Shown here in pieces: positions 50,694-60,482 of a stretch of 64,000 bases of DNA. Position 1 is the first letter of the stretch. The number at the start of each line of letters is the position of its first letter. The position numbers and the translations under genes are program-made. The notes below the pieces were generated by a model that saw only the letters and a list, made by a program, of their open reading frames with translations, had not been told where the DNA came from and made no database searches. The DNA comes from Rossellomorea aquimaris (GTDB taxonomy: Bacteria; Bacillota; Bacilli; Bacillales; Fictibacillaceae): positions 868,001 to 932,000 of the forward strand of contig JAIVLN010000001.1 of NCBI GenBank assembly GCA_020524245.1. The letters are read 5' to 3'.

Positions 50694-51791
50694 TTATGAG
50701 GTTGTTCCGACTTCCAGAATTTTCATATGAACTTCCACTTTAATGGGCATGACCGGGTATTGTTCTTCTTTCCATTTTTTTAAATCTAAATTTCGAACAC
50801 GATTATTAATAATACTTCCTAATCCCAGTGGATCTATTTTGTACTCTTGAAAGTCCTTAATCATCTTTTGAGCTTCTTTTTCATTGTGCTTTTTTATTGT
50901 CTTTTCCATTTTTTTAATTACAGGGGGGGTCAGCTCCAAAGCAAGAGTAGGAGCATCATTAATAATTCCTGTCATAGAGATTCTTATAGTAAAAGCCGGG
51001 TTTTCTTTATCCCCATTGAAAATATGTTTCACACTTGATCCAATACTTTCAACTACAATATATTTCCCTTCAAACTCAACTTCTTGAGTTGCTTCTTTAA
51101 AATTCTCCTTTAACAATGTGAATGTATAACTTTTTTCATATGGAGATTTATAAACGAGCTTTCCATCATTAAAAAAAGCGATTCCATCCAATGACAGCTC
51201 ATTTCGATCATTTAACTTCAGATAAGGTAGGAAGCCATCCATCCCTTCACCAAAATGGGTATACAAAAATTCATGCAAGTTTGTCCTTGGAAAATTTGTA
51301 GCAGAGTTTTGTTCAATTAGCCCTGAAATAAACTTACCAGTTGTTTCATTTTTGGAAATACCGGCATCCAAGATCTCTTTTGTATTTCCCTCTGTAATGG
51401 CAATGTAGATATTACGTCCAATTCGTGGATCTCTCGCCATACTATCAATTACAGGCCCAATCCCCCTTTCTGCTAACTCTGAACTGTACAGAGCTACCTT
51501 TAATGTTCCGATCGTAATCGGTCTTGCCGCTTTGGACTGTAATCTCGTATGAATTTGTTTGGTAGAGTGTGCGGTTTCCGTTAACGATTCTTCTTCAACA
51601 CCTTTACCTTGTTCCATTTTTGAGAAATGAGGAACAACTACAGTTCCTCTGATCTTATCATCCTCTGCAACGTCGTAACCTACAATTTGTATAAGGGATA
51701 CATCCTCAATACTGTCTCGAGGTAAGCACCCTGAGAGGATGAAAAAGATCGTCATTAATCCCAGGAAGTGAATGATAAACCTACGACTCAA
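50694..51791 (-). CDS. Germinant receptor C subunit (GerAC family lipoprotein)
   Basis: A 365-residue lipoprotein (signal ...FILSGC, then LPRDSIEDVSLIQIVGYD) of the Ger(x)C family, the third subunit of spore germinant receptors in the inner spore membrane. Typical patterns are DSMARDPRIGRNIYIAITEG and HEFLYTHFGEGMDGFLPYLKL. It overlaps gerAB by 4 bp and ends in a terminator. Which germinant it helps recognise is unknown. Confidence 0.93.
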   Translation of the reverse strand: MSRRFIIHFLGLMTIFFILSGCLPRDSIEDVSLIQIVGYDVAEDDKIRGTVVVPHFSKMEQGKGVEEESLTETAHSTKQIHTRLQSKAARPITIGTLKVALYSSELAERGIGPVIDSMARDPRIGRNIYIAITEGNTKEILDAGISKNETTGKFISGLIEQNSATNFPRTNLHEFLYTHFGEGMDGFLPYLKLNDRNELSLDGIAFFNDGKLVYKSPYEKSYTFTLLKENFKEATQEVEFEGKYIVVESIGSSVKHIFNGDKENPAFTIRISMTGIINDAPTLALELTPPVIKKMEKTIKKHNEKEAQKMIKDFQEYKIDPLGLGSIINNRVRNLDLKKWKEEQYPVMPIKVEVHMKILEVGTTS

Positions 51792-52894
51792 TGGTCCCCC
51801 CTCACTTTCTTGACAATCGTTTGTATGATTAAAAGCAAGGGTAAGTATACAGATGTGAAATAAAAGCCAAAATTACCCAGATTAGTATTTAACATATCGA
51901 TTGCGGTTCGATCTTTTATTAGACCGCAGGTTATAACAATCAACACCATATACCCCCACAATACATACGTTTGTTTGATGTTAAAAGTGCGTTTAAGTGT
52001 GCGACTCGAACTCCAAAGACTCAAGCAAATATTCGGTATAATTACAAATACATAAATTGCGATTCCGACATACTCAAACCGAGAAATAAAAGGAAACTCA
52101 ACAATTTTCCACAGAGTAATTGTAGACCAGATAACTTGTTTGAGCTGACCTTCACTGTAATAAATGAACGAGGTAAGTGCTGTTCCGAAATAAATGAACA
52201 CAGCGAACATAACACCGAATTGAGCCCATCGGATCGATTCCTTTGGTCGTTTTATAAATGGGTAATAAATCAATAGTAATTCGAACCCTATATAACTTAA
52301 CGACATCGTTTTCGCTGCTTTCAATAGTTCCATAATTGAAGCATCCACAATAGGATAAACGTTTTGTACATGCGAATATTGCAAAGGATAAAATTTCAGA
52401 AGCATCAAAGGGATCCCAAGAACTACACTAAAGAAACAGATCCCCGTGACTGTCCGAAGTCCACCTGTCACAAAATAGTAAGCCAGTAGTATGAATATCG
52501 AAGAAAACACCCAAATGTTCAATTGAGGAAAAATCCATAATTGAATCAACTCTGTGAATGTACGTAAAACCGTTATACATAACACTAAAAAATATAAACT
52601 GACCAGCAAGCTCAAGAAACGACCAATAATCCCCCCAAAGAGAGATTGATGGATACTGACGATATCTCCTTGCCCGTTCTTTAGTAACTGATAAATTACC
52701 CAAACTAAAAATTGAACCCATATTCCACCAATCAAGACCGAAATCCAAGAGTCGTAACCTGCATCTTTCACGATATAACGTTCAAACCCAAGAGCACCTA
52801 TACCAATGATCATCGTATGAACAAGAAAAAAAGCCATTTGAGGCGGTACCTGTAAGTGTTCAGGTACAGATTGTCGTAAGCTGATTTTATTCAT
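51788..52894 (-). CDS. Germinant receptor B subunit (GerAB family)
   Basis: An integral membrane protein of 368 residues with about ten helices, related to the amino acid-polyamine-organocation transporters; in germinant receptors this subunit binds the germinant. Recognisable stretches are VPPQMAFFLVHTMIIGIGALGFERYIVKDAGYDSWISVLIGG and LYSLGYIGFELLLIYYPF-like sequence. Start ATG 52894 (MNKISLRQSVPEHL) follows GAGGG by 6 nt and overlaps the gerAA end by 8 bp; the longer frame is within gerAA. Confidence 0.92.
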   Translation of the reverse strand: MNKISLRQSVPEHLQVPPQMAFFLVHTMIIGIGALGFERYIVKDAGYDSWISVLIGGIWVQFLVWVIYQLLKNGQGDIVSIHQSLFGGIIGRFLSLLVSLYFLVLCITVLRTFTELIQLWIFPQLNIWVFSSIFILLAYYFVTGGLRTVTGICFFSVVLGIPLMLLKFYPLQYSHVQNVYPIVDASIMELLKAAKTMSLSYIGFELLLIYYPFIKRPKESIRWAQFGVMFAVFIYFGTALTSFIYYSEGQLKQVIWSTITLWKIVEFPFISRFEYVGIAIYVFVIIPNICLSLWSSSRTLKRTFNIKQTYVLWGYMVLIVITCGLIKDRTAIDMLNTNLGNFGFYFTSVYLPLLLIIQTIVKKVRGDH

Positions 52895-54398
52895 CGATAT
52901 CCCTCTTCTCATTCGTACGCTCCGCATTGAACCGGACTGGGTCACCAGGACGGGTCTGCAATGGTCTAACGGTCTGTTTATTGAAAGGTACACGGAATAA
53001 GGCATCCTTCATATCACTGATTCGCATTGGATAGATCGGTGCCAGAAATGGACGACCTAAAGATTGAAGTCTAAGAAGATGTCCAATCAGTAAACAGACC
53101 ATCATGGAAACACCAATTAATCCCCACCATTGTGCTCCGATTAAAAATGGAAATCGAATGAGGCGGACGGTGTTTGCAATTTGATAGATGGGCGTAGTAA
53201 AGGATGCTAGTGCTGCAAGTGCCACGATAATCAAAAGAACATTACTTGTAAGGCCAGCTTCAACTGCCGCAGTACCAATAACAATACCTCCTACGATACC
53301 AATGGTTTGTCCAACCTTGGTCGGTAGTCTCGCACCTGCTTCTCTTAAAAGCTCGATGGCAAGTTCTAAAATGATGACTTCCAAAATGGGTGGAAATGGG
53401 ATATCTGCTCTCGAGGTAATGATCGTTGCCATTAAATCCTCTGGTATCATTTCATGATGATAGGTAAGAATCGCTACATATAGTGGTGTAGCGATAATTG
53501 AAAACGCAATGGAAAATAACCTCAGTAAACGTATCACAGAGGCCAAGTGCCAAGTTGTAAAGTAATCGTCAGAGGCAGAAAAAAATTCAATTAGCGTTGT
53601 CGGACAGGTCAAAGCATGAGGAGAACCGTCCACTAGAATAACAATTTTCCCCTCAGCCAAAGCTTCGACTACTCGGTCAGGACGTTCAGTATCAACAAAT
53701 TGCGGAAAAGGGGAATTAGAATTATCCGAAAGCATTTGGGATATATAAGCACTGTCGATGATTTCATCAAACTCAATATCACCAATTCGTTGAATCACAG
53801 TGTTAACGTTTGCTTCATCAGCAATCCCGTGAATATATAATGTGCATACTCTTGATTTGGTGAGTTTACCAATGACGACTTCGTGAACCGTTAATTCAGG
53901 AATGGGCAACCGTTGTCGGATAAGATTCAAGTTCGTATCGACCGATTCTACAAATGCTTCTTTCGGACCTACAACACTGAACTCGACTTCTGGAATACTC
54001 ACTTTCCGTGTTTCAGTGGTATCCGCAGGAATGAACAGGACTTGTTCATCCTCTTCATTCATCTGTATCATGATATGACCACGTAGCAAGCTTTGCTGTA
54101 TCATATCCTGATCATCGGTGATGAATAAATTTTGGACCGTAATATGATTCTTCATTTCTTCCAATGAGTTAATCGCCTTGTCTTTGATATCATTGAGAAT
54201 ATTTTCTGAAAGAATTTTAGGTTCTACTAATGTTTTAATGTATGAAATGACGCATACCGTTTGTCCAGTATGGTGGTACTGCACAAAATCCTTCGACTTT
54301 TTGAATGTAGATAGAGTTTCTGTAATCGGATCACGTGCATCTTCTTTTTCAGTTTTCTCCTTTAACTTTCTCTGTCTATTCATCCGCCGTGACTTCAT
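52887..54398 (-). CDS. Germinant receptor A subunit (GerAA/SpoVAF family)
   Basis: A 503-residue inner spore membrane protein: a soluble N-terminal region of about 270 residues (QTVCVISYIKTLVEPKILSENIL, LYIHGIADEANVNTVIQRI, EGKIVILVDGSPHALTCPTTLIEFF) and then five membrane helices with family motifs PFPPILEVIILELAIELLREAGARLPTKVGQTIGIVGG. First gene of the A-B-C operon. It has a basic N-terminus (MKSRRMNRQRKLKEKT). Expected under sigma-G in the forespore; a promoter was not confidently read. Confidence 0.95.
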   Translation of the reverse strand: MKSRRMNRQRKLKEKTEKEDARDPITETLSTFKKSKDFVQYHHTGQTVCVISYIKTLVEPKILSENILNDIKDKAINSLEEMKNHITVQNLFITDDQDMIQQSLLRGHIMIQMNEEDEQVLFIPADTTETRKVSIPEVEFSVVGPKEAFVESVDTNLNLIRQRLPIPELTVHEVVIGKLTKSRVCTLYIHGIADEANVNTVIQRIGDIEFDEIIDSAYISQMLSDNSNSPFPQFVDTERPDRVVEALAEGKIVILVDGSPHALTCPTTLIEFFSASDDYFTTWHLASVIRLLRLFSIAFSIIATPLYVAILTYHHEMIPEDLMATIITSRADIPFPPILEVIILELAIELLREAGARLPTKVGQTIGIVGGIVIGTAAVEAGLTSNVLLIIVALAALASFTTPIYQIANTVRLIRFPFLIGAQWWGLIGVSMMVCLLIGHLLRLQSLGRPFLAPIYPMRISDMKDALFRVPFNKQTVRPLQTRPGDPVRFNAERTNEKRDIDE

Positions 54399-54526
54399 TT
54401 CAGTACCCTCTCACTATTAAGAAATGATTCTATACCTCCCATTTTTAACTTTCAGCACGTTATGTATACCCTAGGTTTATCTGAAACTTTAAATGGGGAG
54501 GATAGTTTGGTAAGGAGGTCTGTGAA

Positions 54527-54730
54527 ATGATCTGGCTAATGCTGAGCCCGTATGCCTTTATCATCATCTATTTTCTTATGGTTTATTTTTTATTGGACTT
54601 TTTTGCTATGCTTTCTTTATCTATTTATCTTATTTGGATTATTTTATTGCCGTTATTTGTTTTTATTGTGGATGAAAAGAAACGGGTAAAAAAGGAAAGA
54701 GAAAGCGATGAAAGAAAGAGAAACACATAA
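54527..54730 (+). CDS. Small hypothetical membrane protein (67 aa)
   Basis: Not recognised. Two close hydrophobic helices (PYAFIIIYFLMVYFLLDFFAML and LSIYLIWIILLPLFVFIV) and a highly charged tail (DEKKRVKKERESDERKRNT). ATG 54527 follows TAAGGAGG by about 8 nt, a strong ribosome site. It diverges from the gerA operon and may be expressed with sporulation or germination, but this is inference. Confidence 0.65.
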   Translation: MIWLMLSPYAFIIIYFLMVYFLLDFFAMLSLSIYLIWIILLPLFVFIVDEKKRVKKERESDERKRNT

Positions 54731-54755
54731 AAAAACAACACCTTTAGGGTGCTGT
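54729..54755 (-). terminator. Intrinsic terminator after the PAS kinase gene
   Basis: On the minus strand ACAGCACCCT (54746-54755) pairs with a nearly complementary stretch (54735-54744) and is followed by TTTTTTT. It lies 18 bp after the kinase stop and also covers the end of the small plus-strand gene. Confidence 0.75.
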
Positions 54756-54772
54756 ATCTTAATCGCTTCATT

Positions 54773-56233
54773 TTAAATTGGCAAAGTGATTTTGAATATC
54801 GTACCTACATTCACTTTACTTTTGACCTCTATGGAGCCTTTATGGTTTTGTATAATTTTATAAATCATCATCATCCCTAATCCTGTGCCTTTTTCTTTCG
54901 TGGTATAAAATGGTTCCCCAAGTTTGTCTAACATTTCTTCTGGAATACCACATCCTTCATCTTTAATTTCTATCAGTACGGTTGAATTTTCCCCCTTCTT
55001 TAATCGAACCCAAAGATTTTGCCCGCTTTCCATAGCTTCAATCCCATTTTTAATAAAATGGATGAATACTTGTTGCATCTGATTTTTCTCACATATGATA
55101 GTAGGGAAACCCTCTTCCACTTCTAAATGGATTTGGATGTTCTTGAGTCTTGCCTGGACGTCGAGCAAGACTAGCGTGTTCTGAATGATTTCTTGAAGAA
55201 TTTCCTCCGTCATTTGGAAGGCTTGGGGCTTGGATAGTACCATGAACTCGGAGATGATTGTTTCAATTCGCTTGAACTCATTTAATATGACATCATAATA
55301 CTCAGCGTTTGAAGAATCTTCTTTCATGAGCTGAATGAAGCCTTTGATAGAAGTCATTGGGTTTCGTATTTCGTGACCGATGCCTGCAGCGAGTTCACCG
55401 ATTACATGAAGGGTTTCCGCTTTCCTTAAGCTTTCTTCTAGTTTTTTCCTTTGAGTGATATCCCTAAGGATTGTCAGGTGAACATTGGGTAGGATGTTTG
55501 CTTTTGTGACATGCTCGATGTTCCGTATCGTTCCATCTTTATGAATAACCTTTGACTCCCCTGATAAGATACCTGCTTTTTTCACCTTGTCTAGTAATAG
55601 GGGAAGTTGTCTTTTCATTTCAGGTTCTAACATAGCGAAGTGTTCGGCTCGTTCGAGCTGTTCCGCTGTAAAACCTAGCAGCCTGCTTGCAGCAGGGTTC
55701 GCCTCTATCGGAACACCTGAATCATCGAATAAAAGGATCGCATCCAATGCTTCTTCAAACAATGCCGTATATTTATTACGGTTGGTTTCAGCTTCACATT
55801 CCATCTGTTTCTTTTCAGTAATATCAATCCCAGTACCCATGACCTCAACTGTCAAACCATTTATTTGCAAAGGAATAAGGGTAACATCGTATATATTATT
55901 GTCATATTTGAGTTCAAAGTGTACCGTCTCTCCTTCATATGCACACTTATATTGTTCCTTTACGTATGATGATGTTGGTGGATCGAACAAGTCATCAGGT
56001 GTTTTTCCAACAACGAGATCTGAAGTCAAACCATTGTTCTGAGAGGTTTTTCCGCTTAAGAAGGTATATTCGTAATTACCATCCGGACGTCTGATATACT
56101 TGAATAAAACACAATCGATGTTGCTGAACATCTTCTCAAAATGAGTAATGCTCTCTTTTAGAGCTTGGTTTTCTCCTTCTAATCGTTGTAACTTTGCATT
56201 TAATTCAATCAGTTTGTTTTCAATTAGCTCCAT
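54773..56233 (-). CDS. PAS-domain sensor histidine kinase
   Basis: A 486-residue soluble sensor kinase. N-terminal coiled coil (ENKLIELNAKLQRLEGENQALKES), PAS 1 (about 30-140), PAS 2 (about 155-270, FEEALDAILLFDDSGVPIEANPAASRLLGF), HisKA with phosphohistidine in AAGIGHEIRNPMTSIKGFIQLM, and HATPase (IHFIKNGIEAM, DEGCGIPEEML, GTGLGMMMIYKII). The layout resembles B. subtilis sporulation kinases KinA/KinE, and no response regulator is adjacent, as expected for phosphorelay kinases. ATG 56233 follows GGAGGG. Confidence 0.9.
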   Translation of the reverse strand: MELIENKLIELNAKLQRLEGENQALKESITHFEKMFSNIDCVLFKYIRRPDGNYEYTFLSGKTSQNNGLTSDLVVGKTPDDLFDPPTSSYVKEQYKCAYEGETVHFELKYDNNIYDVTLIPLQINGLTVEVMGTGIDITEKKQMECEAETNRNKYTALFEEALDAILLFDDSGVPIEANPAASRLLGFTAEQLERAEHFAMLEPEMKRQLPLLLDKVKKAGILSGESKVIHKDGTIRNIEHVTKANILPNVHLTILRDITQRKKLEESLRKAETLHVIGELAAGIGHEIRNPMTSIKGFIQLMKEDSSNAEYYDVILNEFKRIETIISEFMVLSKPQAFQMTEEILQEIIQNTLVLLDVQARLKNIQIHLEVEEGFPTIICEKNQMQQVFIHFIKNGIEAMESGQNLWVRLKKGENSTVLIEIKDEGCGIPEEMLDKLGEPFYTTKEKGTGLGMMMIYKIIQNHKGSIEVKSKVNVGTIFKITLPI

Positions 56234-56411
56234 AGACGTCCCTCCTTGGAGTACAATGACTGACATTAATAAATGGCTACTGGAAAAAAGCTTTTATATA
56301 TTAAATTCTTTCTCTTCAGGTCGCTTTCCTCCTAAGAAACCGAAATATACATAGTCTTAAAAAACTCCTCAAAGAAGATGAAAAATCACAAACATTCATT
56401 ATATAATAGAG

Positions 56412-56489
56412 GTCAGGCACCCATAGCGGTGCCTGGTACTTCCGAAGACCTATTGGGAGAGTAAGAACAATTTTCGGTGCCTGGCACCG
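56412..56489. repeat. ggtgcctgg palindromic repeats upstream of the murG-like gene
   Basis: Three related pieces: caggcaccc (56414 on), cggtgcctgg (56427 on) and the palindrome cggtgcctggcaccg (56475-56489). Short palindromes of this type are familiar from other Bacillaceae intergenic regions. Their function is unknown; the last copy is 35 bp from the murG-like start and could form a hairpin in the leader. Confidence 0.55.
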
Positions 56490-56523
56490 TAGGTATTGTT
56501 TACTAATAAAAGGATTGATGTTG

Positions 56524-57591
56524 ATGAAGCGTATTTTACTAACGGGTGGAGGATCGACGGGACACGTTGCTGTGAACCTGGCTTTGATTCCACACTTGAA
56601 ACGAAACAATTGGGAGATCCATTATATTGGTTCTCATAATGGAATAGAAAAAGAATTGATCGAGCCGCTTGCAGATGTGAAGTATTATCCGATTTCTACC
56701 GGTAAGCTGCGTCGATACTTCGACTTGAACAACTTTAAAGATCCGTTCAGAGTCATTAAAGGGGTCGGGCAGGCATATCGGATTCTTCGTAAAGTGAAGC
56801 CGAATATCGTCTTTTCAAAAGGTGGTTTCGTATCGGTTCCGGTTATCCTCGCCTCTCGATTGAATGGGACTCCAGTCATTTCTCATGAATCGGACATGAG
56901 TCCGGGTCTGGCAAACAAAATTTCCATGCCGTTCGCATCCAAAGTGTGCGTGACATTTCCCGAAACACTTAATCACTTACCGGAAGATAAGGGTATCTTA
57001 TTAGGCTCCATCGTACGCGAAGAATTGCGAGAAGGATCGAAACGAAAAGGTCTTCATTTATGTGATTTTACCGAATCAAAACCAGTCATTCTCGTAATGG
57101 GCGGAAGCCAGGGTGCGAAACGTGTCAATGAGACGATTCGAAGTCTTGTCCCGACACTGACGAAGAAGTATCAGATCGTCCATCTTTGTGGTAAAGGGAA
57201 AGTGGATGAATCCATCAACGTCCATGGATACAAACAGTTTGAATATGTAAAAGATGAACTTCCTGACATTCTCGCGATGACGGACCTTGTCGTAACAAGA
57301 GCTGGCTCCAACTCCATTTATGAATTCCTCGATTTGGAGCTTCCGATGATTTTGATTCCTCTTCCACTCAGTCAGAGCCGCGGGGATCAAATCCAGAACG
57401 CCGAATCGTTTGAAAAACAAGGATTTGCTGAAGTGATTCAAGAGGAAGATCTTACAGAAGAAGCACTTGGATCGCTGATCGACAAAACATACGAAAGCCG
57501 CTCGGATTACCGGAAAAACATGCAACGAAGCGAGCAAAGTAATCCACTTGAAAAACTATATGGTCTTCTCGATGAATACAGTCGAAAATAA
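56524..57591 (+). CDS. MurG-type UDP-GlcNAc transferase, probable second copy
   Basis: A 355-residue glycosyltransferase of the MurG family, which adds GlcNAc to lipid I at the inner membrane face to form lipid II. Present are [65 protein letters not shown] and [32 protein letters not shown]. The usual murG lies in the dcw cluster; no cell-wall or division genes are next to this one, so it is probably a paralogue like the MurG2 of the B. cereus group. ATG 56524 is 10 nt after AAAGG; an earlier ATG is possible. Confidence 0.85.
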   Translation: MKRILLTGGGSTGHVAVNLALIPHLKRNNWEIHYIGSHNGIEKELIEPLADVKYYPISTGKLRRYFDLNNFKDPFRVIKGVGQAYRILRKVKPNIVFSKGGFVSVPVILASRLNGTPVISHESDMSPGLANKISMPFASKVCVTFPETLNHLPEDKGILLGSIVREELREGSKRKGLHLCDFTESKPVILVMGGSQGAKRVNETIRSLVPTLTKKYQIVHLCGKGKVDESINVHGYKQFEYVKDELPDILAMTDLVVTRAGSNSIYEFLDLELPMILIPLPLSQSRGDQIQNAESFEKQGFAEVIQEEDLTEEALGSLIDKTYESRSDYRKNMQRSEQSNPLEKLYGLLDEYSRK

Positions 57592-57602
57592 CGTGCATAA
57601 TG

Positions 57603-57633
57603 AAAGCTACCGTTGATGACGGTAGCTTTTTTT
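57603..57633. terminator. Bidirectional terminator between murG-like and oppF-like genes
   Basis: Perfect 10-bp stem aaagctaccg (57603-57612) with cggtagcttt (57620-57629), loop ttgatga, then seven T residues on the plus strand; it also lies just beyond the oppF-like stop on the minus strand. Confidence 0.9.
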
Positions 57634-57642
57634 CAACTTATC

Positions 57643-58569
57643 TCAAACTTCCAGTCGTTTTCGTTCACTCACTTCAAAGTTCTTGATTTCAATTACATCT
57701 GCAGCCACGTAGTGCCCGTTCTCTACATCAATCAATTGAGGTGGATGAGGCGATTGAGGTGGGACTTCAATGGGCTCTTGTTTTATGTGCCGCAAGTTCG
57801 GATCTGTTCTAGGGATAGAAGCCAGTAAAGAGCGCGTATACGGATGAAGCGGGTTTTGATAGATTTCCTTTTTTTCTCCCATCTCCAATAGGTGTCCATG
57901 GCGCAACACAGCCACACGATCGCTCATATGATGGACGACACTAAGATCATGGGAGATGAAAATCATCGTCAGGCTATATTCTCTCTGCAGGTCTTTCAGC
58001 AAATTCAAGATTTGAGCTTGAACCGATACATCCAATGCCGAAACAGGTTCATCGGCTATGATCAGCTTTGGCTTCATAATCAGTGCACGTGCAATTGCTA
58101 TCCTTTGTCGTTGCCCTCCGGAAAATTCGTGAATGGTTTTCCCGTAACTGCTTCTTGGCAATCCGACTTTCTCAATCATTTCGAACGCTTTTTCGGTGCG
58201 CTCTTTCTTGCTGAACATTTTCTGGATGACGAGCGGCTCTTCTATGATTTCTCCGACTTTCATACGTGGACTAAGTGATTCATAAGGGTTTTGAAAGATC
58301 ATCTGAAGCTCTTTCTTATAGGGGCGAAGCTGTTGTTCCTTCATATGTGTAATTTCCGTCCCGCTATACTTGATTTCTCCATAATCCGGTTTTAACAGCC
58401 GCATCAATGTACGCCCTAATGTCGTCTTACCCGACCCTGACTCTCCGACAATGCCGACCGTTTCACCTTGATCAACCTGGAAACTAACACCTTCCACCGC
58501 TTTTTCGACCTTTTTCCCATTATAATAGTAGGCTGAAAGGTTACGAACTTCAATCAAAGGTTTTGCCAC
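57643..58569 (-). CDS. Opp/Dpp-type ABC transporter ATP-binding protein (OppF-like)
   Basis: A 308-residue ABC ATPase: Walker A GIVGESGSGKTT, signature FSGGQRQRIAIARAL, Walker B LIIADEPVSALD, H-loop IFISHDLSVV, and the oligopeptide/dipeptide C-terminal extension (HPYTRSLLASIPRTDP). Second of the two ATPases; starts inside the oppD-like gene (16-bp overlap) and ends the operon. An added tail, GHYVAADVIEIKNFEV, is shared in outline with the partner ATPase (GHYVRFF). Confidence 0.92.
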   Translation of the reverse strand: MAKPLIEVRNLSAYYYNGKKVEKAVEGVSFQVDQGETVGIVGESGSGKTTLGRTLMRLLKPDYGEIKYSGTEITHMKEQQLRPYKKELQMIFQNPYESLSPRMKVGEIIEEPLVIQKMFSKKERTEKAFEMIEKVGLPRSSYGKTIHEFSGGQRQRIAIARALIMKPKLIIADEPVSALDVSVQAQILNLLKDLQREYSLTMIFISHDLSVVHHMSDRVAVLRHGHLLEMGEKKEIYQNPLHPYTRSLLASIPRTDPNLRHIKQEPIEVPPQSPHPPQLIDVENGHYVAADVIEIKNFEVSERKRLEV

Positions 58570-59540
58570 GTCTGTGTCACCCCTTCTTTCTCTGTGAAAA
58601 ATCGGACGTAATGCCCCGGTTCCACTTCGACCAATTCACTCTCAGAATAATAGGTTTTCAGTTCAAGGGAATAAGTCTCTGGTGCGAATGCTCTCCCTTT
58701 ATAAAAAGGGTTCTCTACCGCACTATCACGTATCGTCGTCAAGTAGTCTTGTGGACTCTCGATTCTTGGAATACTGTTCATCAGCCCTCTCGTGTACGAA
58801 TGAATCGGTCGATTGAAGATGGTAAAGACATCCGCAGCTTCAACGATTTTACCACCAAACATGACTAGCACCCGATCGGCATACTCAGAAACGACTCCAA
58901 AGTCATGTGTAATCAAGAGCATTGAAGTTTCCGTCTTGATTTTGTATTCATTCATCAATTCCAGTATTTGTTTTTGTATCGTCACATCGAGCGCTGTCGT
59001 CGGTTCATCTGCAATGAGCAACTCCGGTTCACATGAGATGGCCATTGCAATGAGAGCACGCTGCTTCATCCCCCCTGACAGCTGACCTGGATATTGGTGA
59101 TACACAGTCGATGGATTCGTGAAACCAACGACTGACAACAACCGCAACGCTTCCTGCTTCAAGTTCCTTCTTTCTGTAATTTTGTGATACTTGAGCCCTT
59201 CCGTAATCTGTTTGCCGATCTTCATGGATGGATTCAGAGACACCATTGCATCTTGAAAAATCATTGAGATTTCCTTTCCCCGGATCTGCTGCATCTCTTT
59301 TTTCGACCGCTGTAGTAGATCGCCCCCTTTGAACAGGATCGAGCCATCTTTCACACGTCCATTTTCCGGCAGGAGGCCCATGATCGCGAGGGATGTCACA
59401 CTCTTACCTGACCCGGATTCTCCGATTAAGGCGACTGTCTCTCCCTTTTTAACAGTAAAACTGATATCCTGTACCGCTTCCATCTCTTCTTTTCCAGATT
59501 GAAACGTAACTCTTAGATTCCGAACATCAAGAAGCTCCAT
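58554..59540 (-). CDS. Opp/Dpp-type ABC transporter ATP-binding protein (OppD-like)
   Basis: A 328-residue ABC ATPase with Walker A LIGESGSGKSV, signature LSGGMKQRALIAMAI, Walker B LLIADEPTTALD and H-loop LLITHDFGVV. The C-terminal oligopeptide-transporter domain (HSYTRGLMNSIPRIESP) is present, but the usual iron-sulfur-type cysteine cluster is not apparent. ATG 59540 directly abuts the oppC-like stop. With OppF it should power the two permeases upstream. Confidence 0.92.
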   Translation of the reverse strand: MELLDVRNLRVTFQSGKEEMEAVQDISFTVKKGETVALIGESGSGKSVTSLAIMGLLPENGRVKDGSILFKGGDLLQRSKKEMQQIRGKEISMIFQDAMVSLNPSMKIGKQITEGLKYHKITERRNLKQEALRLLSVVGFTNPSTVYHQYPGQLSGGMKQRALIAMAISCEPELLIADEPTTALDVTIQKQILELMNEYKIKTETSMLLITHDFGVVSEYADRVLVMFGGKIVEAADVFTIFNRPIHSYTRGLMNSIPRIESPQDYLTTIRDSAVENPFYKGRAFAPETYSLELKTYYSESELVEVEPGHYVRFFTEKEGVTQTWQNL

Positions 59541-60482
59541 CTACTTCCGACCTCCTCTCGAAGTTGGTTGGATATGATTTTGTATTCCGTTGATGACTAG
59601 ATTCAAAGAAAAAATCGTCAGCGAAAAGAATGCCAATGGAATAAGTAGCGTATGAGGTTTCAACATGATCTCCTGAAAGTTGTGACCGATCAATCCTGCC
59701 CATTCACCCGTCTTTGTCGTGAAGACCTCATGCTCGTTGAAAATATCTCCCACTGTAAAAGTGCTCCTCCCACCTAAGAAAATCAACAACACACCTAGAT
59801 GTGCAAGCAGAATCAGTACTTGTATGATCTGTTGCGCTGTGACAAGCACGAAACGGCTCGCCATCTCAGGGAGTATATGTTTCCAATACACGTAGAACGG
59901 CTTTGCTCCAAGTGATTGAATACTGATGATATACTCTTTCTCCGCAATTTTAGCCATATCTTTTGTAAAAGTGGATAACAGCTGAGGGATGCCGATCAGA
60001 ACTAAAAGAATGCACTGGATTGTCAAAATCTCTGTAAAACCTCTATCTTGCTGAACTTGGTGTACAGTCAATGGCGCAAGAAGAATAAAAGCCAAAATGG
60101 AACTTGGTATGAAAAGTGTGGATTCAATGATATCTTCCAGTACTGTGCGCAGTTTATTATAATAATGGTGATAAAAGACGGCGAGGATTCCTGCCGCAGC
60201 AACCCGGAGGATCGCAATCCCAAAAGCAATGAGAATTGTATATTTGGCTCCTTTTAGAATCAGGTGGAACAAACTCCTTCCGAACTTATCCGTGCCGAAC
60301 GGTGGAACTTCAGTAGGAGTGAACGGTGCTACCCCAATCATGCTACCATCTTCATCGTATAAATACTTGACCTCTTCTGGCATCGTAAAAAAAGATTGAA
60401 ATCCGAAGCTCAGAAACAATAACGTCAGGATGATGAGCATTCCAATCAGAAGCTGAGGTTGTTTGAACAGTTTCCAATTCAC
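59541..60482 (-). CDS. ABC transporter permease (OppC-like)
   Basis: A 313-residue permease with an N-terminal helix (LLIGMLIILTLLFLSFGF), the OppC/DppC-type periplasmic-side region PPFGTDKFGRSLFHLILKG, and five further helices; the cytosolic coupling loop is ISIQSLGAKPFYVYWKHILPE. It starts at a GTG overlapping the oppB-like stop (GTGA). Sequence is more divergent than classical OppC, so the substrate may not be a peptide. Confidence 0.85.
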   Translation of the reverse strand: MNWKLFKQPQLLIGMLIILTLLFLSFGFQSFFTMPEEVKYLYDEDGSMIGVAPFTPTEVPPFGTDKFGRSLFHLILKGAKYTILIAFGIAILRVAAAGILAVFYHHYYNKLRTVLEDIIESTLFIPSSILAFILLAPLTVHQVQQDRGFTEILTIQCILLVLIGIPQLLSTFTKDMAKIAEKEYIISIQSLGAKPFYVYWKHILPEMASRFVLVTAQQIIQVLILLAHLGVLLIFLGGRSTFTVGDIFNEHEVFTTKTGEWAGLIGHNFQEIMLKPHTLLIPLAFFSLTIFSLNLVINGIQNHIQPTSRGGRK

